A stretch of 50,511 nt of DNA from an uncultured Clostridia bacterium (GCA_947588945.1 CANPZY010000010.1:1-50511); one strand, 5' to 3'. Shown: positions 17,054 to 26,814, numbered from the stretch's first letter. Program-made: numbers and translations. Notes: generated by a model from the sequence alone, not told the origin.

Positions 17054-17082
17054 ATTGTATCATATATATAAATAAAATTCAA
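17054..17082 (-). promoter_or_regulatory. Promoter ahead of the RhuM remnant and nuclease gene
   Basis: On the minus strand TTGAAT (17077-17082), a 17-bp spacer and TACAAT (17054-17059). It would drive the remnant frame and the PBECR-like gene as one transcript. Confidence 0.6.
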
Positions 17083-17131
17083 TCATTTTAAAAAAAATTA
17101 GTTATAATTTTCAATATTTTTTGTAACTAAA

Positions 17132-17166
17132 AAAGAAGTGTATCTATTTTTTTGATACACTTCTTT
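17132..17166 (-). terminator. Terminator of secA
   Basis: AAAGAAGTGTATC and GATACACTTCTTT form a perfect 13-bp stem with a 9-nt loop and a U-rich minus-strand tail, right after the secA stop codon. Confidence 0.9.
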
Positions 17167-17179
17167 AAAAACGTTAAAT

Positions 17180-19924
17180 TTAAGCATTCTTTCCATGACA
17201 ATTTTTATATTTTAAACCTGAACCACATGGACATGGATCATTTCTACCAACTTTAGGTTCTTCATTAACTACTGTCTTGCTTGTATCACCTTTTTTAGCT
17301 GGTTTTCCATCAACTAATTCAATAGCATCTTTTTCTTGAAGCTTAGCATCTGTAATTTTTGCTGTTTCTTTTCTAGATTGACCTTCATCCCTCTTTGTAA
17401 CATGCATTAGAAGTCTTACTACGTCAAATTTAATATCTAGAATCATTTGATCAAACATTACAGAACCTTCTTCTCTGTATACAACGATTGGATCTTTTTG
17501 ACCATATGCACGAAGTCCAACACCACGTTTTAATTCGTCCATATTGTCAATGTGTTCCATCCATTTTTGATCAACTATCTTAAGCAATACAACTCTTTCA
17601 AGTTCTCTTAATGAATCTCCAAATCTTTCGCTCTTATCTTCATATATAGCAAGTGCTTTTTCTTTAAGTTCATCTAATACATCTACTTCAGTATATTTAT
17701 CCTTCTTTAATGTATCTAAAGAAGTGATTCCAAATATATTTGAAACTTCTTGCATTAATCCTTCTGCATCACTTGATTCAGCATTTATATAAACTGGAAC
17801 AATTTCTTCTGCAACTGATTTTATCATTGCAATTACGCTATCTTTTAGATTTTCACCATCTAATACTTCTCTTCTTTGAGAATATATAGTTTCTCTTTGT
17901 CTATTCATAACATCATCATATTGCAAAACATTTTTTCTGATACTAAAGTTTCTTCCTTCAACTTTCTTTTGAGCATTTTCAACTGCTTTAGAAATCATTT
18001 TTACTTGAATTGGCATATCTTCTGAAACACCAAGAGAATTGTATAATTTTGTGATTGTATTTCCACCAAATATTTTCATTAAATCATCATCTAGTGAAAT
18101 ATAAAATCTTGATTCACCTATATCTCCTTGACGTCCAGAACGTCCTCTTAATTGGTTATCAATACGTCTTGATTCATGTCTTTCTGTACCAATTATCTTT
18201 AATCCACCTGCATCAATTACCTTTTGTTTTTCGTCTTCTATACCTTTTTCATACTTCTTAACTAATTTTCTAAATTCTTCTCTTCTTGCAATTATATCTT
18301 TGTCATCAGTTTCATTAAATGCAGTTGCTTCTTCTATTTCTTCATAAGTATATTTGTCTCTCATTTCTTGTTTTGCTAAATATTCACTGTTACCACCTAA
18401 AACAATATCAGTACCACGACCAGCCATATTTGTTGCAATTGTAACTGCTTTATATTTTCCAGCTTGAGCAATGATTTCAGCTTCTTTTTCATGGAACTTA
18501 GCATTTAATACTTGATGAGGAATTTTTTCTTTGCTAAGCATTTTGCTTAATTTTTCTGATTTATCAATTGATACTGTACCAACTAAAACTGGTTGACCTT
18601 TTTTATAGCTTTCTTTTATATCTTCTATAACTGCTCTGAATTTACCGTCTTCATTTTTGTAAATAATATCTGGATGATCAGCTCTAATCATTGGCTTGTT
18701 TGTAGGTATTTCTATAACATCTAATCTATAGATTTCTTGGAATTCTTCTTCCTCTGTCATAGCTGTACCTGTCATTCCAGATAATTTGTCATACATTCTA
18801 AAGTAGTTTTGGAATGTAATATTTGCTAATGTTTTTGATTCATCTGCTACTTTAACATGCTCTTTTGCTTCTATTGCTTGATGAAGTCCATTGTTATATC
18901 TTCTTCCATACATAATACGTCCTGTAAATTCATCAACAATTAAAACTTCTCCATCTTTTACAATGTAGTCAACATCTTTTTTCATTATTCCATGAGCACG
19001 CAAAGCTTGGTTAACTGCGTGAACTAATTCAGAATTGTCTATATCATTGAAATTATCTAAACCAAATTCCTTTTCAGCTTTTGCTATACCTTTTTGTGTA
19101 AGTGATGCTGATTTTGCTTTTAAATCAATAATGTAATCATATTTTTCATTATCTTCTTCTTGATTTAAGTCTTTTACATCTTCTTCTATCAATGTTTTTG
19201 GTTGTAATTTTGCTACAAATCTATCTGCTTTTTTATAAATATCAGAGGCTTGATTTGCACGTCCAGAAATAATAAGTGGTGTTCTTGCTTCATCAATTAA
19301 AATACTATCAATTTCATCTACGATTGCATAATTTAGTTCTCTTTGAACTAATTGATTTTTGTATACAACCATATTATCTCTTAGGTAGTCAAAACCAAAT
19401 TCATTATTTGTTCCATAAGTAATATCGCAATTATATGCTTTTTGTTTTTCATCTGGTTTCATTCCACTGATAACAAGTCCAACTGTAAGTCCTAAGAATG
19501 AATAAACTTTTCCCATCCATTCACTATCTCTTTTTGCTAGGTAATCATTAACAGTTATAATATGTACACCTTTTTCAGTTAAAGCATTTAAATAAGCTGG
19601 AAGTGTTGCAACTAATGTTTTTCCTTCACCAGTTTTCATTTCGGCAATTCTACCTTGATGAAGAATGATTCCACCTATTAATTGAACATCAAAATGTCTA
19701 AGTCCAACTACTCTTTTAGATGCTTCTCTAACAACTGCGAATGCTTCTGGAAGTATATCATCTAATGTTTTACCTTGTTTTAATTGCTCTTTGAAATAAT
19801 CTGTTTTAGCTCTTAATTCTTCATCTGATAATTTTTGAATTTCAGTTTCTAAAGAATTAATTTTATTAACTATTGGCATTACTCTTTTTACTTCTTTTTG
19901 ACTGTATGACTTAAATAATTTCAT
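17180..19924 (-). CDS. secA: Preprotein translocase ATPase SecA
   Basis: The motor of Sec-dependent protein export, working with SecYEG at the cytoplasmic membrane. Clear features are Walker A 'MKTGEGKT' near residue 100, DEAD-type '[17 protein letters not shown]', the preprotein cross-linking region with '[14 protein letters not shown]', 'GMTGTA', nucleotide-binding domain 2 '[16 protein letters not shown]', and 'GRSGRQGD'. The C-terminal zinc-binding SEC-C motif is '[18 protein letters not shown]'. The 914-aa length is normal for the longer SecA proteins. The start ATG has AGAGGAAA upstream. It is flanked by its own terminator and a long 5' intergenic region containing an inverted repeat, and is probably monocistronic. 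Confidence 0.98.
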   Translation of the reverse strand: MKLFKSYSQKEVKRVMPIVNKINSLETEIQKLSDEELRAKTDYFKEQLKQGKTLDDILPEAFAVVREASKRVVGLRHFDVQLIGGIILHQGRIAEMKTGEGKTLVATLPAYLNALTEKGVHIITVNDYLAKRDSEWMGKVYSFLGLTVGLVISGMKPDEKQKAYNCDITYGTNNEFGFDYLRDNMVVYKNQLVQRELNYAIVDEIDSILIDEARTPLIISGRANQASDIYKKADRFVAKLQPKTLIEEDVKDLNQEEDNEKYDYIIDLKAKSASLTQKGIAKAEKEFGLDNFNDIDNSELVHAVNQALRAHGIMKKDVDYIVKDGEVLIVDEFTGRIMYGRRYNNGLHQAIEAKEHVKVADESKTLANITFQNYFRMYDKLSGMTGTAMTEEEEFQEIYRLDVIEIPTNKPMIRADHPDIIYKNEDGKFRAVIEDIKESYKKGQPVLVGTVSIDKSEKLSKMLSKEKIPHQVLNAKFHEKEAEIIAQAGKYKAVTIATNMAGRGTDIVLGGNSEYLAKQEMRDKYTYEEIEEATAFNETDDKDIIARREEFRKLVKKYEKGIEDEKQKVIDAGGLKIIGTERHESRRIDNQLRGRSGRQGDIGESRFYISLDDDLMKIFGGNTITKLYNSLGVSEDMPIQVKMISKAVENAQKKVEGRNFSIRKNVLQYDDVMNRQRETIYSQRREVLDGENLKDSVIAMIKSVAEEIVPVYINAESSDAEGLMQEVSNIFGITSLDTLKKDKYTEVDVLDELKEKALAIYEDKSERFGDSLRELERVVLLKIVDQKWMEHIDNMDELKRGVGLRAYGQKDPIVVYREEGSVMFDQMILDIKFDVVRLLMHVTKRDEGQSRKETAKITDAKLQEKDAIELVDGKPAKKGDTSKTVVNEEPKVGRNDPCPCGSGLKYKNCHGKNA

Positions 19925-19964
19925 TTAATTTCCTCTTTTCTGTGTTATTTTAAATTGTTTATAT

Positions 19965-20003
19965 TTATACAAAAATTTTATGTTTTTTTTAATTTTTGTA
20001 TAA
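19965..20003. repeat. Inverted repeat in the secA 5' region
   Basis: TTATACAAAAATT (19965-19977) and AATTTTTGTATAA (19991-20003) are perfectly complementary with a 13-nt loop, about 40 bp before secA. It could be an operator, an mRNA leader hairpin, or a terminator shielding secA from upstream transcription. On the minus strand no clean U-run follows. Confidence 0.55.
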
Positions 20004-20204
20004 TTAAAAATATACTTCTTTAATATATCATTTTTTTAGTATTATTGCAATCTTTTTTTTATATTTTTTTTATTTACTTTGTAGAATTAAATTTACTTTT
20101 TCACTTGACCTTTACTTTATAAAATTAGATTTACTTTTATACTTAACATTAACTTGCAAAATCACATATAACTTTTTACTTAATATTATTTAAATATAAT
20201 TATA

Positions 20205-20329
20205 GTGAAAAAATATTATAATTTTGCAGTGGTGCGTAGCGCCCAAGCACGAAGTGCGCGAATGGAGCGAAAGTGATGAAATCACTTTCTAGCGACAACA
20301 AACCATAAGAAATTATAATATTTTCTCAC
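20205..20329. repeat. Dispersed structured repeat, copy A
   Basis: AT-rich closing arms (20205-20224 and 20310-20329, 19 of 20 paired) surround a GC-rich core that shares 'CGCGAATGGAGC' and 'TAGCGACA' with three other copies in the window. Between those words lies a stem GAAAGTGAT-gaa-ATCACTTTC. Upstream of them is a second hairpin, GCAC-GAA-GTGC, longer here than in the other copies. It lies between secA and the 246-aa gene. No ORF or transposase is associated. Confidence 0.85.
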
Positions 20330-20360
20330 TATTAAACTATTAACACATATAATACAAAAA

Positions 20361-21101
20361 TTATTTTAAAATATTTTTCAAAGCTACATCAATTTCAATT
20401 TTGGCAAACGGATTACAATTAAAATAAACATTCTTATCATTAAGCTTATCATTTACGTCCATTTGATTAACTTTTTCTTTCGTAAGGATTAAGGCTATAT
20501 TTCCACCGTCATATTTGTTAGTATCATTTATAAAATCATCTATTGATTTATTTTTATGAATATCAAGACCTATACATTCTTGATTGCAATAATCATTTAT
20601 TGTATCAGTAAGAGATGATAATTCTTCTGAATCAGTGTAAAGTTCAATATTTAATAATGATACATACCTTACTTTTATCTTTAATTCTTCTTTTAAGTAA
20701 AAAAACTTAGTTTTATCATCTATTACTATAATATCATCTGCATTATAGTTTATAAATTCCCTTGGAGTCATATAGTTTCTTATTTGTGGTGCCTTATTAT
20801 TTAAACTAAAAATTTTTACTATTGCAGAATTTAATGTAAACATTGTATCTTGCACATTTATGCATAAAGAGATATTTTGAGAAATAGCTTGCATGCAAAG
20901 TATTATGGTAATATATGGATTACCATTTGTTACAACTAAAGAAGTCTTATCTAAAAAAGCAGATTTAAATTCTCTAAATCTATTTAATATATCTAAAGCT
21001 TTATTAAAACTAAATTTAAAATCAGAATTATCTATTTTGCATGCTTCTTCTAGTTGTTCTCTATTAATTTTAAAAGCCTGTATTATATCGTTTAAATTCA
21101 T
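20361..21101 (-). CDS. Conserved-looking protein of unknown function (246 aa)
   Basis: A soluble, globular-looking protein with mixed alpha/beta character, including beta-alpha units such as 'SLVVTNGNPYITIILCMQAI' and 'NADDIIVIDDKTKFFYL'. The 'VTNGNPYITIILCMQA' segment faintly recalls aldehyde-dehydrogenase-like Rossmann folds, but there is no catalytic Cys/Glu context, so I do not assign it. AAGGGA lies nine bases before the ATG. It follows the 1043-aa gene by 46 bp in the same direction, so the two form a likely two-gene unit of unknown role. Confidence 0.7.
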   Translation of the reverse strand: MNLNDIIQAFKINREQLEEACKIDNSDFKFSFNKALDILNRFREFKSAFLDKTSLVVTNGNPYITIILCMQAISQNISLCINVQDTMFTLNSAIVKIFSLNNKAPQIRNYMTPREFINYNADDIIVIDDKTKFFYLKEELKIKVRYVSLLNIELYTDSEELSSLTDTINDYCNQECIGLDIHKNKSIDDFINDTNKYDGGNIALILTKEKVNQMDVNDKLNDKNVYFNCNPFAKIEIDVALKNILK

Positions 21102-21147
21102 GTTACTATTTCCCTTCTCTTTATTATTTATTTTAACATATCAAAAA

Positions 21148-24100
21148 TTAAATTTCATGTTCGTTTTCATCTGTTACTATAATTTCTTCATATTTTCCTG
21201 CCGGTGTAATATTGCTTAAACAATCTATTCTTTTCTTTTCATTAACAGGATTTCTCATTCCTATTTTTCTTTTTAAATTTTTTATAAAATTATCTGTATG
21301 TAGACATTTCTCAACTCCATCTACATGCATTCTTTTCATTTCAGTTATAAAATTCCAATTAAAATAATTTTCACCTATTCTATTAGTTTCAAGTAAATTT
21401 TTTAAAACTGCCTCATATAAAGATATATCACTTTTAGCAGTAAGTTGTTCTTTAATTTTGTCTGATAAAATATATAAAGCATGTTCTCCTGATTTATTTT
21501 CAATTGAGTTTGATGAAGTTTTATAAACTTCTTCTACAACAACATTATCTCCTAAATTTACAACATAAGTTCCAGAAGCAATGGTGTGTTCATAATTAGG
21601 TCTAATCTCTTTAAAAAGTGAAAATAAATTTCCTAATGTTGATATTCTTGCTCTTGTGGTATTATTATTTCCATTATATATATTATTTATTGCATTTCCT
21701 TCTGAATTTCTATTATTTTTAGATTTTCTATTATTTACTTTTTCATTTTTTTCATTTATTGCATCATCTAAAAATTTAAGCAACTCATTTGATCTTATTT
21801 CAGCAATTTTGTCTGTTTCCCCTTCTTTAGTCTTATATACACTTGCTAATAAATTAATCCTTTGACTGTTATTAAGCTCTGGTAAAATATTCTCAAGTCT
21901 ACGATATTTTGTTCCTGATTCTTCAGTATCTCTAAATAAATATTCTTCATCTTCTGATTTTAAGCTACCTTCTTTTATAAGTTTTATAAGTAAACTGTCT
22001 TTTATATAATTTGAATCTAGATTCTTAAACTCAATTAATCCTAGCTTGTATAAATCAATTATGTCTTCTTCTCTTGCATTATTTTCACCAATAGCTCTAA
22101 ATAATTTTGCTTGTAATTCACTAGGAATTACTTTATCGCTTTCTTTTTCACCTATTCCAGCAATTTGTAAATATGCTTTGCTATATTTAATAAATTTATC
22201 TCTAATTTCTTTTTTCTTTATAGTTGCAAATTTTTTAGTATAATTTAAAAGCTCTGTTTCATTCAAAACATCATTTATATCTATTCCTTCAGAATATTCT
22301 TTGAAATCTTTTAAAGTAATTTTATTATCTATATACAATTCAAAAATTTCTCTATTTGATAAGGTTCCATCTTGATTTAATTTTATTAAATCTCCAACTT
22401 TATTTTTTATATCTAAATTTTGCATGCAAAACTTCTTATCTTCTCTTTTTATCAAGTTTTTTTCATATAAACCTTTTACAATATTATCGTCAAATTCACT
22501 TACTGTTTGTATTGAAATAAGACCATCAACATATAATCTTTCTAATACTTTTGGTTCGAAAGCCAATAATTCTAACTCATTTAATAAATCGTTTTCCATT
22601 CTAGAATCTTTTATATAGCCAAAATAATTATATAATTTTCTTTGAAATTCATATTCTTCTAATGCACTTCTGTTATCATCTGTATTTATAAAACTATCAA
22701 CTAATTTATCTATATTAAATAATTCTTTAATTTTACCTTTTCCAAATAAGTTCTCAATTTTTTCTATATTATCACTTTGTATAATTTTTGCTTTTATGAA
22801 ATCATCATCAATATCTCCGTTTTTTATTAAAGTAGTTAAATTATTTAAAGCATTATTTTTATATTTGCCATCAAATAAATATTGATTCATTGAAGCCTCT
22901 AAATAAATACTTTTTAAGTTTGAATCTAATATATCATATATTGATTTATCTGTTAAAGATATTGAAAATAATATTTCTGGTGAATTTATCAAACTTAAAT
23001 ATGTGTTAAACTCATTATTATTTTCATCATATTCTATGTTTACAGATTTATTTTTTTGATTAATTTTATCTATTAATGCTCTAATTGCATAAATTCTTGT
23101 ATCTTCATTATTATTTTTTTCAAATTCAATCATTTCTTGATAATTAATACAGTTAATCTTATATAATGCATAATAATATCTAGATTTCTTATTTGAATCA
23201 AGATTATTAGCAAGTTCTAAAGCAGAATCTTTTGATAATAATGAAATATAATCTGCATCAAAATACCTGTTTTCATTTATACTTATAATACACTTTACAT
23301 AGTCCTCAAATATTTCTTTACACTCTTCATTAAATGCTTCTTTTGAAAACTTTGTTACCTCTTCTTCGTCATTTAAGTTCTTTGAATATATTAACATATT
23401 TATATCTCTAGTTTCTATGAATTCTTGAACTGCTTGTATCATTTCTTTTAATCTTTTCAAAAAATTTACATCGATTAAGCATTTATCACTAACATCTTGA
23501 GAATTATATTGTGTAAGCATTTCTAAATTGTATAAATATTCATATACAGTATATATATATAATTTACTTTCATCTAATCCTTCTTTTATCTCATCAATAC
23601 TTAAATATTTATATAATTCATTTCTTACCTTTTCATTAAAATCAACTCTATCTGTAAGGCTTTTTTCAATCTCATCTAAACTTTTAATATTTCTTCTTTC
23701 ACCAGTTATATCTAAAACAGCATTTCCTAAAACAGTTGATTTTATTAATTGTGGTATAGAAGAATCTTTCTCTTGGTCTTTAAATAACTCTTCTAAGTAA
23801 TTAATATTAATAGCATTAACCATATCTGGAAAATATTTTTCTAATTTTAATTTAGTACAATTAAATCTTTTTCCATAAACATAATCAGAAGGTGAAACTG
23901 CAATAATATTAAATCTCTTTTTTGGATTAGATTCAACATCAAATAAAACTACATCAGAATCTTTAGGTATATATTTTTTAGCAAAACCTAAAAATTGGTT
24001 ATGTATTTTTTTAGCTATTTCCCTTATATATGCATCTTTTGATTCTCTATAATAACCGTCAAACATATATACACCAAAAAGAATGAATTTTTCTATATTT

Positions 24101-24279
24101 ATTACATCTAAGTTTTTTTCAATAAATTCCAACATTGGAGTATTATCATTACCTTTAAAAATTAATTTCTTATCTGGATCTAATAAAGAATATTCAATCA
24201 TATCTTCAGTATAAATTCTTTGTGTTAAATCACTGGATTTTAAAAATTCCATAATTTCTTTTCCCTGTTCTTTATTCAT
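21148..24279 (-). CDS. Large, mainly helical protein of unknown function (1043 aa)
   Basis: No signal peptide or membrane segment is visible, so it is probably cytoplasmic. The sequence is dominated by charged amphipathic helices over residues ~150-850, with loosely repeating 'Y..GLI....' units (for example 'LYVDGLISIQTVSEFDD', 'LYKLGLIEFKNLDSNYI'), suggesting a helical-repeat scaffold. An Asn-rich linker ('KVNNRKSKNNRNSEGNA') at ~870-890 separates a compact C-terminal domain, 'ARISTLGNLFSLFKEIRPNY' onward, that looks globular. AAAGGAG precedes the ATG. Paired with the 246-aa gene downstream. I do not recognise the family. Confidence 0.7.
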   Translation of the reverse strand: MNKEQGKEIMEFLKSSDLTQRIYTEDMIEYSLLDPDKKLIFKGNDNTPMLEFIEKNLDVINIEKFILFGVYMFDGYYRESKDAYIREIAKKIHNQFLGFAKKYIPKDSDVVLFDVESNPKKRFNIIAVSPSDYVYGKRFNCTKLKLEKYFPDMVNAININYLEELFKDQEKDSSIPQLIKSTVLGNAVLDITGERRNIKSLDEIEKSLTDRVDFNEKVRNELYKYLSIDEIKEGLDESKLYIYTVYEYLYNLEMLTQYNSQDVSDKCLIDVNFLKRLKEMIQAVQEFIETRDINMLIYSKNLNDEEEVTKFSKEAFNEECKEIFEDYVKCIISINENRYFDADYISLLSKDSALELANNLDSNKKSRYYYALYKINCINYQEMIEFEKNNNEDTRIYAIRALIDKINQKNKSVNIEYDENNNEFNTYLSLINSPEILFSISLTDKSIYDILDSNLKSIYLEASMNQYLFDGKYKNNALNNLTTLIKNGDIDDDFIKAKIIQSDNIEKIENLFGKGKIKELFNIDKLVDSFINTDDNRSALEEYEFQRKLYNYFGYIKDSRMENDLLNELELLAFEPKVLERLYVDGLISIQTVSEFDDNIVKGLYEKNLIKREDKKFCMQNLDIKNKVGDLIKLNQDGTLSNREIFELYIDNKITLKDFKEYSEGIDINDVLNETELLNYTKKFATIKKKEIRDKFIKYSKAYLQIAGIGEKESDKVIPSELQAKLFRAIGENNAREEDIIDLYKLGLIEFKNLDSNYIKDSLLIKLIKEGSLKSEDEEYLFRDTEESGTKYRRLENILPELNNSQRINLLASVYKTKEGETDKIAEIRSNELLKFLDDAINEKNEKVNNRKSKNNRNSEGNAINNIYNGNNNTTRARISTLGNLFSLFKEIRPNYEHTIASGTYVVNLGDNVVVEEVYKTSSNSIENKSGEHALYILSDKIKEQLTAKSDISLYEAVLKNLLETNRIGENYFNWNFITEMKRMHVDGVEKCLHTDNFIKNLKRKIGMRNPVNEKKRIDCLSNITPAGKYEEIIVTDENEHEI

Positions 24280-24376
24280 AAAAAACTCCTTTTATTTTTA
24301 TAAAAATCAAACACTTATATTATACCACAATATTATGTAAATTTCAAGTAAAGAAATCTAATACTATCACATAATA

Positions 24377-24408
24377 AAAATCCCCGGTTAAACTTAACCA
24401 GAGATTTT
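24377..24408 (-). terminator. Terminator after the pilin-like gene
   Basis: AAAATC...GGTTAA and TTAACC...GATTTT form a stem with a small internal loop. On the minus strand it ends in a U-run. The 148 bp between it and the pilin-like stop codon hold no gene I can support. Confidence 0.8.
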
Positions 24409-24555
24409 CATATTTTTGTTTAATATCATAAGAAATTTAAAGTTTACATAAACTTTACGATACTCTCATTTATAAAATCGAAAATTCGCCTTACATATCT
24501 GAGTGTGGCTTAATAAGACTCCCTGCCTCATTTGCAAATAAATTATCTCCAATCA

Positions 24556-25698
24556 CTACCTCGTCACGTCGTACACGTCTACAGCTTCATCCCTCTTCAC
24601 TATCTCGACCCCATCTTCCAAACAAACCACCGGACGAACGCATACACCTAAGTCATTATACTTTTCAACTACAATTCTTCCATCATATTCAACACCCATC
24701 AAACAGTCAGATCCTTGAAGATCTTGAGCGGAAGGCGACGCCAACCAATAACCAGCACAATTCTCGTAATCCAATGTATGTGGGAAAAATGTTTTGTACT
24801 TACCTAGATTACTTTTATCAGGCGGTTCACTACTATCACCGTTTACATCCAATGAATCATATGATTTTCCATTATATTTAACTTTGTATCCATTTCCACT
24901 TGTTTGTGATTCAGCTTCAAGTGCCACAAAGCCATATTCATTCCCTTCAATTGCTTTCGTCCATGCCGCACACCACATTTCTAATGTTGGTCCTCCTATT
25001 ACGAAATCTATATATTGTCGTTTTTCTTCACTCGCTGCTTCTCTTATCCCTTTCCACTTATCTGTATTTAGTAAGTGTGATACTGCTATTGAATTATCGT
25101 TAGTTTTATTGCTATTTAAGTCATATCTATTATGCATTACCAAGTCTAAATCAGGTAAGTTTTCTTCTAAAAATGTCTTAGGTTCACTCCAATTTACATT
25201 ATATTTATTTTCATAACTTTGTTCGAATCCATTATCTTTTAATGATCCACTATCTCCTATTATATTCCAAGTTTCTAATTTACTTGCTGGCACATAGTCT
25301 GCTGCTATTAAAAATATTCTACCTTCATTTACATAAAATATTTCCCAGTCATCTACTATATGGTTATCATTTGTATCTAATCCTATATCTACATACTTTC
25401 CTTGAAATTCTTTTAGATTTTTTGCTACGTCACTACTTCCTATTCCACTTGATGGTGGGTCTGGTGGAGTTTCTCCATTTACTATTTTATCTATCTCTTT
25501 TTCTACTTCTCCTAATTTCTCTGTCTCATCTGCTTCTGCTCTTTTATAATTTTCTCCCGCTATCTTTGCTCTTTGAAACAATCCATTTTGACTTAATGCT
25601 GTTGATAGTGTTACTCCTGCTAAAATTAACAATATTATGATTGTTACTACTAGCGCTATTAATGTGATTCCTTTTTCCTTATAATTTACTTTTCTCAT
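24556..25698 (-). CDS. Pilin-like secreted/surface protein with prepilin leader
   Basis: The N-terminus 'NYKEKG-ITLIALVVTIIILLILAGVTL' is a type IV prepilin-type leader: a charged segment, a Gly before the predicted cleavage point and a ~20-residue hydrophobic helix. The usual Glu at position 5 of the mature protein is Ala. A helical stalk to ~residue 70 and a Pro-rich 'PPDPPSSG' hinge follow, then a ~290-residue globular domain. That domain's C-terminal part, 'CAGYWLASPSA' to 'GVCVRPVVCLE', resembles domains often seen on secreted Clostridia proteins (DUF6273-like by memory). No pilus-assembly gene is nearby. The 3' half is visibly richer in C and G than neighbouring genes. AAGGAG lies upstream of the ATG. 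Confidence 0.8.
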   Translation of the reverse strand: MRKVNYKEKGITLIALVVTIIILLILAGVTLSTALSQNGLFQRAKIAGENYKRAEADETEKLGEVEKEIDKIVNGETPPDPPSSGIGSSDVAKNLKEFQGKYVDIGLDTNDNHIVDDWEIFYVNEGRIFLIAADYVPASKLETWNIIGDSGSLKDNGFEQSYENKYNVNWSEPKTFLEENLPDLDLVMHNRYDLNSNKTNDNSIAVSHLLNTDKWKGIREAASEEKRQYIDFVIGGPTLEMWCAAWTKAIEGNEYGFVALEAESQTSGNGYKVKYNGKSYDSLDVNGDSSEPPDKSNLGKYKTFFPHTLDYENCAGYWLASPSAQDLQGSDCLMGVEYDGRIVVEKYNDLGVCVRPVVCLEDGVEIVKRDEAVDVYDVTR

Positions 25699-25847
25699 CT
25701 TTCGCTTTTCTCCTTCTTTTTTTATTATTTGCTTTTTTTATATTTATTATTTATATTAATTTTATTATTTTTAAAGTATTAAGTCAATACTTTATAATAC
25801 TTTACTTCTATATGTTTTATTAAGTAAAAAGATTAATAAAAAAATAC

Positions 25848-25890
25848 AAACTCTTGCAATTCATTTATTTCAATGATTTTGCAAGAGTTT
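25848..25890 (-). terminator. Orphan terminator
   Basis: AAACTCTTGCAA and TTGCAAGAGTTT (perfect 12 bp) are followed on the minus strand by GTATTTTTTT. No annotated gene ends at it: the minus-strand gene on its far side (pilin-like) begins rather than ends here, so it may close a small RNA or the relic of a lost gene. Confidence 0.7.
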
Positions 25891-26148
25891 ATACTTAACT
25901 TTCTTTACAATTTTGTAATAATTTTTATATTTATTTTACTTCTATAAATGACTCTATTTTGCTATATTTTATATATATTTATTTTTTATTAATCTTTTTA
26001 ATTAATAATATTTTATCTCTTTTTAGTTTGCTTTTTCATATCAAAATTTTCATCATCATAAATCATTCACATTCAAATTCGTTCTCTTTTCCTTTATTAG
26101 ACAGAATTATTTTCTATATTATCTATTAGTATGACTTGAGTTATATTT

Positions 26149-26176
26149 ATTATAATATAAAATTAAAAATTTCCAA
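26149..26176 (-). promoter_or_regulatory. Candidate promoter of the orphan minus-strand transcript
   Basis: On the minus strand TTGGAA (26171-26176), a 16-bp spacer and TATAAT (26149-26154). The only downstream minus-strand features before the next gene are a tiny reading frame and the terminator at 25848-25890. Confidence 0.45.
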
Positions 26177-26272
26177 TAATAAATGTATTTGTTCTTTATA
26201 TAAATATATTATATTTTTTGAATAATGTACAAACTATTTTAATACATTAATATAATAGAAAGTGAGGACAAT

Positions 26273-26797
26273 ATGTTTAAATTAAAAATAAATGGAAATA
26301 AATTTTTAAGATTAACATTAATAATATCTGTAATTTTAGTTGTAATTTTAATTATTTATACAGTATATTCAATTATAAATGATGCAAAGAATGAAGGAAA
26401 AATAAATGAAAATAATGAAATATTAGTTACTGAAATTGCAAGTAATGAATATACAAATTTTTTAAAAAACTGCCATGAAAATATTGATGACTACATTAAT
26501 ATGAATGTTAAAATAACTGGATATATTTATAGACTTCCTACTTTCAATGATAATCAATTTGTTTTAGCAAGAACAATGATTTTAGATTCAAATAACACAG
26601 CTGTTGTAGTTGGAATTTTATCACAATGTGAATCTGCAAGTAACTATAAAGATGGAGAATGGGTAACAATCACCGGAACTATCACTGAAGGTTATTACAA
26701 TGGTACAATGCCAATAGTAAATATAACTGATATTTTTAAATGTGATACTCCTGAAGAAGAATATGTATATCCACCTTCTACTAATCAAGTTATATAA
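26273..26797 (+). CDS. Membrane-anchored protein with a DUF1980/YcgQ-like C-terminal domain
   Basis: An N-terminal hydrophobic segment (residues ~14-36) is followed by a ~120-residue domain whose order of motifs recalls the C-terminal part of the YcgQ/TIGR03943 family. These are 'NVKITGYIYRL', 'FVLARTMI', 'TAVVVGILS', 'DGEWVTITGTI' and 'MPIVNITDIFKCDTPEEEYVYPP'. The family's usual CC motif after the 'R..i' strand is absent ('MILDSNNTAV'), and the N-terminal multi-pass part is missing. Family members accompany permeases such as YcgR. The only permease next door is an unrelated YtvI-like protein, convergently transcribed. GTGAGG precedes the ATG. Function unknown. Confidence 0.7.
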   Translation: MFKLKINGNKFLRLTLIISVILVVILIIYTVYSIINDAKNEGKINENNEILVTEIASNEYTNFLKNCHENIDDYINMNVKITGYIYRLPTFNDNQFVLARTMILDSNNTAVVVGILSQCESASNYKDGEWVTITGTITEGYYNGTMPIVNITDIFKCDTPEEEYVYPPSTNQVI

Positions 26798-26814
26798 AAT
26801 TTTTAAATTAATAT

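Larger units (their letters stand above)
19925..20360. other. 436-bp intergenic region upstream of secA
   Basis: No gene is visible. It holds a 13-bp inverted repeat near secA (19965-20003), then about 200 bp of T-rich low-complexity sequence with loosely repeated ACTTTT/TTACTT words. Next to the following gene lies the first copy of the dispersed structured element (20205-20329). The secA promoter is probably here, but I cannot place it with confidence. Confidence 0.7.
25699..26272. other. 574-bp intergenic region with an orphan transcription unit
   Basis: No ORF-track gene is real here. On the minus strand there is a promoter-like pair at 26149-26176 and, ~260 bp downstream, a strong terminator at 25848-25890, so a ~290-nt transcript is possible. 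Inside it is an 18-codon frame (26013-26066, MIYDDENFDMKKQTKKR) that lacks a well-placed ribosome binding site. The remainder is AT-rich without visible structure. Confidence 0.5.

Noticed and set aside
24794-25640. Plus-strand ORFs of 132 and 140 aa opposite the pilin-like gene
   Set aside because: Antisense shadows. The minus-strand frame has a recognisable leader and domain motifs.
26013-26066. 18-codon frame MIYDDENFDMKKQTKKR as a gene
   Set aside because: No ribosome binding site within a usable distance; not reported as a CDS.
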